A stretch of 64,000 nucleotides of DNA from DATEAV01 sp964575425 (GTDB taxonomy: Bacteria > Chloroflexota > Anaerolineae > Anaerolineales > E44-bin32), in assembly GCA_964575425.1 (NCBI GenBank), contig CAZNRD010000006.1, forward strand, positions 44,524 to 108,523. The letters are read 5' to 3'. The notes beneath the pieces are model-generated. The model had not been told where the DNA came from and searched no databases. It saw only the letters and a list, made by a program, of their open reading frames with translations. The position numbers and the translations under genes are program-made. This document shows, piece after piece, positions 15,545 to 25,900 of the stretch (within the stretch, counting starts at the first letter, position 1; every line of letters starts with the position of its first letter).

Positions 15545-17131
15545 GTGAGCGGAGGGCGCATTCTTCTCCTGGACGACGACGGGGGGACGGTCGCGCTGTG
15601 CCGCCGGCTGCTGCCTCGGGCCGGTTACCAGGTGACGTCGGCAACAAGCGCCGAGGAGGCGCTGCGCCACCTGCAGCGCGACGCCTTCGATCTCCTGCTT
15701 GTCGATGTCCGGATGAGCGGGGCCGATGGGTCCGCGTTGATGCGGCAGGTGCCCGCGCTACAGCCGGACATGGCAGTCGTAGTGATGGCGGGCGGGGATA
15801 GCCTGGGGATGGCCATCCGGGCGCTGGAAGAGGGCGCCAGCGGATTGGTCGTGAAGCCGTTCGAGTCGAACCAGACGCTTCTGCGTCAGGTCTCCAGGGC
15901 GATCGAAGCCAACCGCGCACGCCGCGAGGCCGCCCGTAGCCGTGCGCTGCAACCGATCTTCGACCTGACGGAGAGCCTGTTCGGGGAAACCGAGGAGACC
16001 AGTCTCGCGACGCGGGTGGCCCACGCGGTGCGAGCCCAGCTTCGCTGCGCTGCCGTGGGGGTCTATTGGCGGGACGATGCTGGCACCTCTCCCCGCTCGT
16101 TGGCACGCCTTGGCGAGGCACCGAAACCGGAAGAGGCCGCAGCGTCGGTCCTCATGCCCACGGGGGAGCCCTTGGTCGTCACCCGGCTTGGGCCCGGGGG
16201 CAATCCTGCTCCGGGCGTGGATCGATGGCTGGCGGCGCGTGGCCTGGGGTCGGGGCTAGTGGTGCCGGTGAGGCGCACGCAGGGAATCTGCATTCTCCTG
16301 GCCGTTCGTGAGGAGCGCCAGGCGGCGTTCAGCGAAAGCGAGGAAGAACTGCTGATCCTGCTGGCGCGTCAGGCGGCAGTGGCTCTGGAAAACGCGCGAC
16401 TTTACGGCGCGCTGCGTGACCATGTGCGGGAGATCGAGCGATCGCAGCAGCGCCTGATCCAATCGGAGAAGCTGGCAGCCATCGGACGCCTGACCGCGTC
16501 GATCGCCCACGAGGTGAACAATCCGCTGCAGTCGCTCCGGAACTGTCTCGACCTGGCTGGCCGGGATGGGCTGGAAGAGGGTCAGCAGAGAGAGTATCTC
16601 AGGCTGGCGCAGAAGGAACTCGATCGCCTCAGCTGGATCATGCGGCAGATGCTGGATTTCTACCGCCCCGAGGCTGCTGCTCGCCAGTGGGTGGACCTCA
16701 ATGAGCTGCTGCGGGAGGTGGTGATGCTTACGGCGGCTCAATGTGAGTCGAGGGGGGTCAAGCTTACCCTGGACCTGGCCAAGGACCTGCCTCGCATCCG
16801 TGCGGTTGGCTTCCAGCTCCAGCAGGTGGCGCTGAATCTGGTTCTGAACGCAATCGAGGCCATGCCGAAAGGCGGCAAGCTTTCGATTCGCACCCAGGCG
16901 CGTCGCGAGAGTGTGGTGGTGACCTTCCGCGACACCGGCGTTGGAGTCCCTCGACAGGACCTGCCCAGGATCTTCGAGCCATTCTTCACCTCCAAGGCTC
17001 GCGGCACCGGGCTGGGGCTGGCGGTGAGCTACGGCATCGTGTCAGCCCACGGAGGCGTCATCGAGGTGGAGAGCGATGTGGGCGCGGGCAGCACCTTTCG
17101 CGTCAAACTTCCTATCGGGGAAGGGGAATAG
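15545..17131 (+). CDS. Histidine kinase with N-terminal receiver and GAF domains
   Basis: Soluble 528-residue kinase. It has a receiver domain at about 4-120 (LLDDD, phospho-Asp in LLLVDVRM, Lys in VVKPF) and a GAF domain about 140-290. HisKA follows with the phospho-acceptor His in SIAHEVNNPLQSL. The ATPase domain has NLVLNAIEAMP (N box), DTGVGVP (G1), FEPFFTSK and GTGLGLAV (G2). HEVNNPL is typical of the NtrB-like HPK4 group. No membrane segment. The stop codon abuts the start of the response-regulator gene, its evident partner. The input receiver suggests it is itself controlled by another kinase. Confidence 0.9.
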   Translation: MSGGRILLLDDDGGTVALCRRLLPRAGYQVTSATSAEEALRHLQRDAFDLLLVDVRMSGADGSALMRQVPALQPDMAVVVMAGGDSLGMAIRALEEGASGLVVKPFESNQTLLRQVSRAIEANRARREAARSRALQPIFDLTESLFGETEETSLATRVAHAVRAQLRCAAVGVYWRDDAGTSPRSLARLGEAPKPEEAAASVLMPTGEPLVVTRLGPGGNPAPGVDRWLAARGLGSGLVVPVRRTQGICILLAVREERQAAFSESEEELLILLARQAAVALENARLYGALRDHVREIERSQQRLIQSEKLAAIGRLTASIAHEVNNPLQSLRNCLDLAGRDGLEEGQQREYLRLAQKELDRLSWIMRQMLDFYRPEAAARQWVDLNELLREVVMLTAAQCESRGVKLTLDLAKDLPRIRAVGFQLQQVALNLVLNAIEAMPKGGKLSIRTQARRESVVVTFRDTGVGVPRQDLPRIFEPFFTSKARGTGLGLAVSYGIVSAHGGVIEVESDVGAGSTFRVKLPIGEGE

Positions 17132-17914
17132 GTGGCCGATCGGGTGCTGGTAGTCGATGATGACAACATCGGCCGCCGCACGCTGGCCGAGATCCTGACG
17201 CTGGAGGGCTTTGAGGTCGTCGAGGCTGAAGGTGGGCGGGCGGCGATCGAGGCGCTGGGAGCAGCGGACTTCGACGTCGTGCTGCTGGACCTGAAGATGC
17301 CCGATGTGGACGGGCTGGCCGTGCTCGAGGCCGCCTCCCATCTGGCGCCGGATGCGCAGGTCGTCGTGTTCACCGCGCACGGATCACTGGGGTCGGCGAT
17401 CGAGGCAGTCCGCCACGGCGCTTTTGACTACCTGCTCAAGCCGCTGAGCAGCAGGGACATTCTGGCCTGCGTGCGCCGAGCCGTCGAGAAGCGCCGAGCG
17501 CAGGTTCGTCAGCAAAGGTTGCTGGCCCACCTGGAGCAGGCTGTGCGCGAGCTTCAGGCGGTGGAAGACACGAGCGATGCGCCCGTGGTGACGGTGGGGG
17601 CGGTGCGGCTCGACGTGTCGCGCCGCAGGCTGGAGAGGGGCGAGCAAAGCGTGGAACTCACGCCGGCGGAGCTGAGGCTGTTTCTGGCGCTCTATCGGCA
17701 GCGTGGGCGGGTGGTGGGGTTCCGCGACTTGGTGGACCAGGTGCAGGGTTATCAAGTCGAGACGTGGGAGGCTCCCGCGATGGTGCGGCCTGTGGTGAGC
17801 CGGCTGCGTGAGAAGCTGCGGCAGGTCGGCGGATCGGCAGAATGGATCGAGACCGTGCGCGGGAGCGGTTACCTGATGAGTGAAGGTGGCGGGGCTAGGC
17901 GGGCGGAGGGGTGA
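17132..17914 (+). CDS. Response regulator, receiver plus winged-helix output
   Basis: Receiver at residues 3-118: VVDDD acid pocket, phospho-Asp in VVLLDLKMPDVDG, Thr in VFTAHG, Lys in LLKPL. A coiled linker of about 30 residues follows, then an OmpR/PhoB-type winged helix (ELTPAELRLFLALY; VRPVVSRLREKLR; IETVRGSGYLMS). It starts with GTG directly after the kinase stop, so the two form an operon. Its last 20 bases overlap the end of the convergent EamA gene. Confidence 0.9.
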   Translation: MADRVLVVDDDNIGRRTLAEILTLEGFEVVEAEGGRAAIEALGAADFDVVLLDLKMPDVDGLAVLEAASHLAPDAQVVVFTAHGSLGSAIEAVRHGAFDYLLKPLSSRDILACVRRAVEKRRAQVRQQRLLAHLEQAVRELQAVEDTSDAPVVTVGAVRLDVSRRRLERGEQSVELTPAELRLFLALYRQRGRVVGFRDLVDQVQGYQVETWEAPAMVRPVVSRLREKLRQVGGSAEWIETVRGSGYLMSEGGGARRAEG

Positions 17915-18821
17915 GCCAACGGAGCCAACCCCGGCCTCGGCGAGGCAGGCGGAGGCCGGCGTGGCGTTCGGTCAAGAGCAGGGCCAGGACGAGAAGACCA
18001 GCGCCGAGCCACTGTCCGGGGGCCAGAGCTTCGCGTAGCCATAGTCGGGAAAGGCCGACGGCCACCAGCAGCTCTGCAAGACCCAGGAGCGTGCTCTGCA
18101 TACTGCCAGCGTGCTTGACGCCGGCGAACAGAAACAGCCTTGAGAGGAAGGTGACGACGGTCAGACATGCCAGCGGCAAGGCTTCAGAGGCGGTGAGGGT
18201 GGCCAGTGGCGGCGAGAACAAGGCGTATGCCGGGATGACGATGGCTGCCATGGCGGCCAGAGTGTAGAAGGCGACGGTCGGCGGCGGGGCTTCGTACAGG
18301 ATGCGCTCGTTGATGGGGATGTGGAGCGCGTACAACAGGCTGGCCAGGAGCAGAAAGAGTGCCGCGCGCAGGTCCACATCACTGGGGGAAGCACGGGTGA
18401 GCAGAATCACGGCGGGCACGCTCAAGAGCAGGCGCAGCACCGTGAGTGGGGTCTGCCGCTGGCCGTCCAGGTACAGTATCAGGGCAACAAACACCGGGTA
18501 CAGCGAGAACAAGAGCTGAGCCAGGCCGGCGTCCAGGCGGGCCAGCCCTGAGTAGAAGAAAAGAGACCCCAGGCCGTTGAGCCCGCCTGCCAGCAGGCAG
18601 CCGACGAGGCCGAGGGGGTAGATGTAGAGATCCCGCCTGCGGAACAGGGCCAGCACGAGCAAGAGCAGCACTGCTGACCCCGCCGTGCGGATGGCGACGA
18701 CGGCCAGCGGCGGCACACCGGCCTCCAGGGCTTGCTTGCCGAAGACCGGTGTGGTTCCCATCAGCAGGGCGGAGGCCAGGGCGAAGCGAAGTCCGCGCGT
18801 GTGAGCCGGAGAGGAACTCAT
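17895..18821 (-). CDS. EamA/DMT-superfamily transporter
   Basis: A 308-residue protein with about ten hydrophobic helices in two EamA repeats (about 12-140 and 155-290), including GTTPVFGKQALEAG in helix 1 and the FYSGLARLDAGLAQLLFSLYPVF signature split over helices 3-4. Members export amino acids or other small metabolites; the substrate is unknown. It lies 14 bases after the PLP-receiver gene and may be co-transcribed with the sensory operon. Confidence 0.87.
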   Translation of the reverse strand: MSSSPAHTRGLRFALASALLMGTTPVFGKQALEAGVPPLAVVAIRTAGSAVLLLLVLALFRRRDLYIYPLGLVGCLLAGGLNGLGSLFFYSGLARLDAGLAQLLFSLYPVFVALILYLDGQRQTPLTVLRLLLSVPAVILLTRASPSDVDLRAALFLLLASLLYALHIPINERILYEAPPPTVAFYTLAAMAAIVIPAYALFSPPLATLTASEALPLACLTVVTFLSRLFLFAGVKHAGSMQSTLLGLAELLVAVGLSRLWLREALAPGQWLGAGLLVLALLLTERHAGLRLPRRGRGWLRWLTPPPA

Positions 18822-18835
18822 CCAGCGCGTCCTCT

Positions 18836-20518
18836 CTAGCCCAGGACGCGGCCGATTTCCTGCAGCAGATCTTCGTCGAGGTACTCGCCCTTGGTGATGA
18901 GGCGGGCGATCTGCCCTTCCAGAAGCTTCTTCTCCGCCGGCGTCAGGTCCATGGCGGTGACGACGATCACGGGAATGTTGGCAGTTTCTGGCTGCTGGCG
19001 CAGGTGGTCGAGCACCGCGAAGCCATCCATCTCGGGCATCATCAGGTCCAGCAAGATCAGGTGGGGCGGGGTGCGGCGCGCCTCGGCCAGGGCCTCGTCG
19101 CCCGAGGCGGCTTCCTGGATGGCGAAATGGCCGTGGGCCTGCAGGATGCGTTGGAGCAGGCGTCGCGTTCCGGCGTCGTCGTCGATGATCAGGATGCGCT
19201 GAACGTGTTCCTGATCGAGCTCCGCCAGGGCTGCCAGCAGCCCCTCGCGGGGCGTCTCGCGCGTCAGGGCCGTCGGCACGGCGACGTCCTGCGCCCAGCC
19301 TTCGCCGAGCAGGCTCTCCTCCACCGGCAAGGTGTGTCCTGAGCAGTTCACGACCACGATCTGGTCAGGCCGTATCTGGCCGCCGCGGGCAAGCTTGATC
19401 AGCCCGGCGAAGGCGACAGCTGCGGCCGGTTCGAGCGAAAGGCCTTCGGTCTTGGCCACGATGTGCATGGCGCGGAACGCGTCCTCGTCGCTGACGCTCT
19501 CGAAGGTGCCGCCTGGCCCTTCCAGCATCCGCTCACGGAGGAGGGTGTAGGTTCGTCCCGGATCGCCGGTGCTCAGGGTGGCGATGTGGGTGCGGGGCGA
19601 CTCCACTGGGGTGACGCTGGCGGCACCGCGATGCCAGGCGTCGGCCATGGGGGCGCAGCCAGAGGTTTGAATGCCGGCAACGGCGGGGACGTTCGGGACG
19701 AGCTCGAGGGCAACGAGTTCCTCGAAGCCTTTCAGCACGCCCATCGGGCCGATCCCGCCGCTTACGGACTGGATGTACCAGTGGGGGGCGCGCCAGGGGG
19801 TGACCGGGCGGGTGCCGCGCGCTTCGGGGGCGGCCAACCCCCCGAGCTGCTCCGCAATCTCATAGGCGATGGTCTTCATGGACTCGACGGCGGCGATGCT
19901 GCGTGTGCCTCGGTCGAGGTACAGGCCGCGCTGCTGGGCGAACTCTGCCGCCAGCCGCTTCGCTTGGTCGTACGTCCCGGTGACCTTGATCACCTGTGTG
20001 CCGTACAGCGCGACTTCGCGCATCTTCTCTGCCGGAACCAGGCTTGTGAGGAAAGCCCACAGGCGGATGCCGGCGCGCGCACAGTAGGCCGCATACGACA
20101 TGGCGACGTTTCCCGTCGAGGCGACGACGGCTTCCCTCAGGCCAGCCTCCTTCAAGACGGCCACGGTGAGGGCGGCCTGTCGGTCCTTGAAAGAGGCCGT
20201 CGGGCTCTGACGTTCGTCCTTCACGAAGAGGTGTGGCAGGCCGAGGATCGCTCCCAGGTTGCGGGCAGGGAAGAGCGGCGTGCCACCCTCGCCCATGGGA
20301 AGCATTGGCGGGACGGAGCGAACCGGGAGTAGCTCCAAGTAGCGCCACAGGTCGAACGCACGGCGGGCCACAAGGGTCGGAAGGGTGCGCATGAGCGGGG
20401 CCAGGTCGTAGCGGGCCTCGCGCCAGTGGCTGCCGCAGCGCGGGCATTCAAGGGAGGTCGGATGATACGGCTCCCGGTGTCCGCAGTCGAGACATTCCAC
20501 GTCACAGTGCAGGGCCAT
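18836..20518 (-). CDS. Threonine synthase-like PLP enzyme fused to a response-regulator receiver domain
   Basis: 560 residues in one uninterrupted frame. Residues 1-30 form a zinc ribbon (C9-x2-C12, C25-x2-C28), common at the N-terminus of class-II threonine synthases. Residues about 60-410 are a fold-type II PLP domain: K111 in ASFKDR is the Schiff-base Lys, STGN (134-137) and SGGIGPMG (253-260) are phosphate/cofactor loops. Residues 440-558 are a complete receiver with acid cluster IIDDD (444-448), phospho-acceptor D491 in LILLDLMMPEMDG, Thr in VVTAMD and Lys in ITKGEY. I know of no characterised threonine synthase with a receiver domain. It is the last signalling gene of a leftward set of sensors, receivers and a kinase. 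Phosphorylation control of the enzyme is inference. Confidence 0.88.
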   Translation of the reverse strand: MALHCDVECLDCGHREPYHPTSLECPRCGSHWREARYDLAPLMRTLPTLVARRAFDLWRYLELLPVRSVPPMLPMGEGGTPLFPARNLGAILGLPHLFVKDERQSPTASFKDRQAALTVAVLKEAGLREAVVASTGNVAMSYAAYCARAGIRLWAFLTSLVPAEKMREVALYGTQVIKVTGTYDQAKRLAAEFAQQRGLYLDRGTRSIAAVESMKTIAYEIAEQLGGLAAPEARGTRPVTPWRAPHWYIQSVSGGIGPMGVLKGFEELVALELVPNVPAVAGIQTSGCAPMADAWHRGAASVTPVESPRTHIATLSTGDPGRTYTLLRERMLEGPGGTFESVSDEDAFRAMHIVAKTEGLSLEPAAAVAFAGLIKLARGGQIRPDQIVVVNCSGHTLPVEESLLGEGWAQDVAVPTALTRETPREGLLAALAELDQEHVQRILIIDDDAGTRRLLQRILQAHGHFAIQEAASGDEALAEARRTPPHLILLDLMMPEMDGFAVLDHLRQQPETANIPVIVVTAMDLTPAEKKLLEGQIARLITKGEYLDEDLLQEIGRVLG

Positions 20519-20551
20519 GATTCATCTCGCTTTGGTGCCGCCTGGGGCCAC

Positions 20552-22879
20552 TCATGGAGACACGGTGGGGTGCCGAAGGAGGCGTGAGAGCCAGCCCTGC
20601 ACCTCGGCCATCATATCGGCCGGGGCCAGGCCGGATTGCTCCAGCAGGACAGTCCAGCGGTGAAACAGGTCGGCCTGCTGTTCTGGGGTGAAGGCCAGGG
20701 GTGCCAGCAGCACCAGCGGCGCTTTCGCAGTGCGCTCGTCGTGCTTGATTGCCTCAAGAGCGTCCAGGCCGTTCGTAGTGGGAGTGGTCAGGTCGATCAG
20801 AACGACGTCCGGGGGCTGCGCCTGGGCAACCTGCAGCGCCTCCTGGCCATCGGCGGCGAACACGACGCGGATCTCGGCACGATGCTCGAGCATCGCCCGC
20901 AGCTCCTGGTGCGCCTGTGGTTGATCGGAGATGGCCAGCACGAGGGGTCGTGGATGCTCGCGCGAGCACAGGCGGAGCATGGCCGCCACCAGGTCATCCT
21001 GACGCACAGGCGGAGTGAGCCACTCCACCGCGCCGAAGCAGGCGCCTTGCTCGCGGTCGCGCCGCAGGCTGGCCAGGACCACCGGGGTCGAGCGCGTGTC
21101 GGGGGCGGCCTTCAGGCTCGCCATCAGTTGCCACGCGACGCTGTTCGGCAGAAGCGGATTCAGCACAACCGCTCCCGGCGGACTGCCGCGCACAGTGGGG
21201 ATGGCCTCCTGGGGCCTAACCGCGGAGTGCAGCTGGTAATGCGGATCAGACCAATGCTGGCGGTACCAATCGAGAACCCCGCGATCGTCGTCGATGATGA
21301 CGACCAGGGAGGAGGGGGGCGCCTCGGTTGCGGCCCCTTGCGGAGGCTCGACCGGCAGCGAGAAGGAGAACGTGCTGCCCTCGCCGAGCTTGCTGTCCAC
21401 CCAGATGCGGCCCCCGTGCAGTTCGACAAGGTGGCGGCAGATGGAGAGGCCGAGCCCGGTGCCTCCGGTCTTGCGTGTGGGAGAGGCATCGACCTGGGAG
21501 AAAGGCTCGAAGAGCTTCGCCTGGTGCTCGGCAGCGATGCCCGGACCGGTGTCGAACACGGAGACCACGATTTCCCGGCGACCGTTGGCCTGATCCAGGC
21601 GCGCCGTCGCCCCCACCTGTCCCCGTTCGGTGAACTTCGTGGCATTGGAGATCAGGTTCAGGAGCACCTGCCGGACCCGGATGCTGTCGGCCTGGATGGG
21701 CGGCAGGTGTTCGGGGAGATCGAGGACAAGCTCAATGGGCTTGTCCTTCACCAGCCCCGCGGCCGTCGACATGACGCTGCGAATGATCTCGAGCAGATCC
21801 ACTTCGCTGAAGGCCAGCTCCATCTTGCCGGCCTCGATGCGCGACAGGTCGAGGATATCGTTGATCAGCCCCAAGAGATGCTGGCCCGAGTTGTAGATGG
21901 CGGTGAGGTCCTGTGCCTGGGTCTCATTGATGGGGCCGTCGATTCCCTTGAGGATGACGCGCGAGAACCCGATGATGGAGTTGAGCGGTGTGCGAAGCTC
22001 GTGGCTCATGTTGGCCAGGAACTGGGACTTGAGGCGATCCGCCTCGCGCATCTCCTCCAGGGCCTGGCGGGTGAGCTGGTAGCTACGGGCGTCGGTCAGA
22101 GCCTGGGCCAGCTGCTGGGCGGCCGCCTCCGCGAGGAGGCGATCGTCCTCGCTCCAGCCCCGGCCATCTTCGCGCGGCCCCAGCTCCAGCACGCCAAGCA
22201 GGCGCTCCCGGTCGAGGACGGGGATGACCAGGCGGGAGTCGCTGGGTGTGGACACTATGTCGCTGTCGAGCGGCTGGACCGACCGGGCGTCGGCGCGATA
22301 GCCGGCGAGGTGCCGTGCCGGCAGGGTCGGTGCGGCCTCGGCGGTGATCTGCGGAGCGGGTTCCGGTTGGGCCGCTCTGGGGGCCGAAGCCAGCGGGGCG
22401 AATGCTGGCGGCTCAGCAACTGCAGGCAATTTGGCAGGGGTCGGAGGTGCGGCCGCGTGCTTGCGGCGCTCGAGAACTCGGATGACGCCACGGTATCCTG
22501 CTCTCAAGCCAGATCCGTCGAGGCGCGGGACCGCGCCCAGCCAGAGTGAGACCTGGTCGCCGTCCTCGGTGGACGCATCGAGGATTAGGCCGCGAATCTC
22601 GTCGCCGCTTTCGAGGGCGCGGGCAAGGGCTGCTGACGAGCCGGCCGATAATCCGAGGAAGTCGAGCCGCTTGCCGATGAGGTCGGCCGAAGGCATTCCG
22701 AAAGCGGCTTCGATGTCGCGGCTGCACCAGGTGACGTTGCCCTGGAGGTCAGTCTCCCACATCCAGGCGCGTGGGGATTCCCGAGGGCGCGCCGCCCTGG
22801 GTGGGCTGGAGGTGGGGGACTGGGATGGGGCGCCCTGGGAGTTGCCATGCGGTCTGTTTGAGGCAGGGTTCTGGTTCAT
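20552..22879 (-). CDS. Hybrid histidine kinase (PAS-GAF-HisKA-HATPase-two degenerate receivers)
   Basis: 775 residues, no membrane helix. PAS at about 38-136; Pro/Ala-rich linker 140-200; short GAF-like segment 205-262; HisKA with acceptor H293 in MSHELRTPLN; ATPase domain with N box LLNLISNATKF (about 406-416), DTGPGIA and GTGLGLSI. Two receiver-like domains follow. The first (about 524-635) has an acid cluster IIDDD but Asn574 where the phospho-Asp should be (VVLNP). The second (about 646-765) keeps D696 (VLIDL) but lacks the conserved Lys. It is the only gene with kinase motifs in the leftward sensory set and probably serves all its sensors and receivers. Confidence 0.9.
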   Translation of the reverse strand: MNQNPASNRPHGNSQGAPSQSPTSSPPRAARPRESPRAWMWETDLQGNVTWCSRDIEAAFGMPSADLIGKRLDFLGLSAGSSAALARALESGDEIRGLILDASTEDGDQVSLWLGAVPRLDGSGLRAGYRGVIRVLERRKHAAAPPTPAKLPAVAEPPAFAPLASAPRAAQPEPAPQITAEAAPTLPARHLAGYRADARSVQPLDSDIVSTPSDSRLVIPVLDRERLLGVLELGPREDGRGWSEDDRLLAEAAAQQLAQALTDARSYQLTRQALEEMREADRLKSQFLANMSHELRTPLNSIIGFSRVILKGIDGPINETQAQDLTAIYNSGQHLLGLINDILDLSRIEAGKMELAFSEVDLLEIIRSVMSTAAGLVKDKPIELVLDLPEHLPPIQADSIRVRQVLLNLISNATKFTERGQVGATARLDQANGRREIVVSVFDTGPGIAAEHQAKLFEPFSQVDASPTRKTGGTGLGLSICRHLVELHGGRIWVDSKLGEGSTFSFSLPVEPPQGAATEAPPSSLVVIIDDDRGVLDWYRQHWSDPHYQLHSAVRPQEAIPTVRGSPPGAVVLNPLLPNSVAWQLMASLKAAPDTRSTPVVLASLRRDREQGACFGAVEWLTPPVRQDDLVAAMLRLCSREHPRPLVLAISDQPQAHQELRAMLEHRAEIRVVFAADGQEALQVAQAQPPDVVLIDLTTPTTNGLDALEAIKHDERTAKAPLVLLAPLAFTPEQQADLFHRWTVLLEQSGLAPADMMAEVQGWLSRLLRHPTVSP

Positions 22880-22937
22880 GGTGATGCTTTCCGTTCCCGA
22901 GAGTCCTTCCTAGAGTGTCCCGCCGATGCGCGCATAG

Positions 22938-25900
22938 CTATTGCGGGCCTCCAGACGGGATGTTCGTCCCGGATTTTGAGCCATCGCCGGACGTCTCGAG
23001 CGGACCTCGGTGGAAGTCAGCGGCGAGGCGGATGACGGCTTCCTGCGCGCCGAGGGCGCGGCGCATCTCTGTCACCGCGGTGCGCAGGATGGCATCCACG
23101 TCGCGGGTGGAGCGGATCTTGCCCGTGATTTCCATCAGCGCTTCTTCACGCTGGGCCCGGCGCAGGGCGTCGTGGTACAGGCGAGCGTTCTGGATGGCCA
23201 CACCGAGCTGGTCGCTTAGAACCTCCAGGACGGCGATCTCGTCCTCGGTGAAGGTGTGGGGACGCGTGTGCTGGACGTCGAGCGCCCCGATGACGCGGTC
23301 ACCCGAGCGGAGGGGGAGCCCCAGCTCGGTTTGAGTGTCGGGGAGGTGTGGATTGGGCTTGAAGTATGGATCCTGGCTGGCATCGTGGGCCACATAGGCC
23401 TGGCCGGTCTGAGTGACCTGGCCGACGATTGACTGCGAGCCGACAGCGAGCCGATGTCCGCTGGCCTTCATCTCACGCCCGGCATCGCCAGTGGCCTCGC
23501 GCAGGACGGCGTACTCGCCCTTGTCGTCCACAAGGAAGATAGAGACATGGTGGAAGCCAAAGCGGTCGCGCACGAGGCTGATGGCGCGCGCCAGCAGCGT
23601 GTCGACGTCCAGCAGCGCTGTGGCGTCGCGTGCGATCTCGGCGGCGATGCGCAGCTGCGCGGCGCGGCGGTGGATCTCCTCCAGCAGCCGCGCCTGCTCG
23701 AGGGCGTTTGCCACCTCATCCGCCACCGCATCCAGCACAAGCCTGTCGTCTTCGCTCCAATCGCGAATGGGCTGCGGAGCGTCAATCCCCAGCCTGCCGA
23801 TCACTTCGCCGCGCAGCGAGATCGCGGTCTCGAGGGGCATGGAGGGCGGCAGGTCCTCTCGCCTGCGCCCCTTCTGCAGGTACTCGAAGTACGTCCTGGC
23901 CGCGCCGGCGCGTCGGGCGGCGAAGAGCTGAGTCCAGGATTCCTCAGCTCGCTGCCGGTACAGGGCGTCGAGGTGTTGCAGGCTCTGTTGCATCTCGTCG
24001 AAGAGTCTGGCATTCTCGAGCGCGACGGCCACCAGGCCGGCGAGCATTTCCATCATTTCGATGTCGTCGTCGCTGAGGCCGCCTGCCAGCAGGCGTTCGA
24101 CTGACAGGGTGCCGATGGCCTGGCCCCGGCTCAGGAGGGGAACAGCAAGGACTGCGAGAGGATCTCCCGGGGCAAGGCGCGCCCCCAGGATAGAGTCAGC
24201 GGAGAGATCGGGGATCTGGACGCGGCTCTTGAGGGCGGCGGCCCGGCCGAGCACACCCTGTCCAAGTGGCAGGGCCTGGCCCACGGGAATGGGCCGGATG
24301 CCGGGAGCCCGAGCGGCGCCGCGGATGATCAGTTCCTTGCCTTCGACGAGGGCGATGCTCACCCGGTCGTACCCGAAGTCCTGCTGGATGGCGGAGGCAG
24401 CCTGGATGATCACCTGACCCAGCCCAAGCTCCTCGCTGAGCTGGCGGGACAGTTCGATGATGCGGCGGCGCTGGCCGGCGCGGCGCGTCTCGACCCCGAT
24501 CAGGCTGACGTTCTCGATGGCCACTGCCAGCTGATCGGCCATCGTCTGTAGGACGACGACATCGGCCTCTTCGAAGGCGTTGGCCTCGCGGCTCTGGACG
24601 TCGAGGGCGCCGATGATGCGGTTTCCGATGCGCAGCGGCAGGGCCATTTCCGAGCGCGTCTCCGGCAGGTCGGGGTTGGCAAAGTGGACGGCGTCAGCCC
24701 CCACGTCCAGCGCGATGCGCGGCTTGCCTGTGCCGGTGACGTAGCCCACGATGCCCATCTTGCCGACGCCGAGGCGGTGCCCGCGCTGGAGCATCCGCTG
24801 CCCGCCTTCGGAAGAAGCGGCGCGCAGGACAGCCCATTCGCCCGTTTCGTCAATCAGAAAGATGCCGGCGTGGTAGAAGTCGAAGCGCTCGGAGATCAGA
24901 TGGACAGTCTCGTTCAGGAGGCGGTTGATGTCGCGTGTGGCGGCGGCGTCGCGGGCGACCTCGGCCGCGGTCCGGATCTGCTTCGTTCTCTCGTCCACGC
25001 GCGCTTCCAGTGAGCGGTAGAGGCTGGCCAGGTCCTCGGCCATGCGGTTGAAGGTGGCCGACAATCGCCCGACCTCGTCCGGTCGGTCGACCGGCACGCG
25101 GCGATCCCAGTCTCCCTGGGCGAAGCGCTCGGCGAACGCCGCCAGCGTTCCAAGCGGCCGGATGGAGCGGGAGGTGGCCCAGGGCACGATGAGGAACACC
25201 AGCACCACCGTGCCGAGCATCAGCGCGATGGTGAAGGTGGTGAGGGTGTTCAGGCCGCCGAAGGCCGCGCTCTGCGGCACTTCGGCCACGATCGCGGCGC
25301 CGATCTCCGGGACCCACTGGTACACCGAGAGCATGGCGTTGCCAACAGGGTCGACGAACTCGGCCTCGCCTGCCGTGCTGGTGGCCAGGGCGGCGAAGAC
25401 CGGGTGATACTCGGCCTGCATCGTTCGCACATCGAGGAAGATCGCCTGGAAGCTCAGCAGCGTCTGCGGCGGCAGCGCCAGGTAGAGGGCGCTGCCGGGC
25501 ATCTGCGAGCGCCGGTTTCCGCTGACCAGGTTGTACACCTCCTCACTGTTGGAGACGCCCACCAGCACGGCTCCGGGCATGGGCGTCACGGAGACGAGCG
25601 AGACAGGTGAGATCCCGCTGAACAGCCGGGTGTGGGTCAAGGCGGTGCCGTTGAAGGGGAGCTGGCTGATGCCGCTCACGTGCCGGCCCTGCCACTGCGC
25701 GGGGTGCGAGGCCAGGATCAAGCCGTCGGAGAGCCGCACCACCATGATCCCGGTGAACCAGTCTCGCGGGGTATTGGCGTTGCTGGAGCGGAGGAGCTCC
25801 TGGACACGGGCGAGAGCCTCCTCCGACTCCGGCCCTCCCGGCTCCAGCAAGCGCGCGATGTCTTCCGCGAGCGAAGGATCGCGGGCGAGGTTGCGCAGAA

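Noticed and set aside
18836..20518. Assembly chimera of thrC and a receiver gene
   Set aside because: No frameshift or composition break at the junction, and the fusion sits within a set of receiver and kinase genes; still listed as the main refuting possibility.
20636..22549. 637-codon open frame antisense to the hybrid kinase
   Set aside because: Mirrors codon bias of the real kinase frame; composition Arg/Gly/Gln-rich, no domain.
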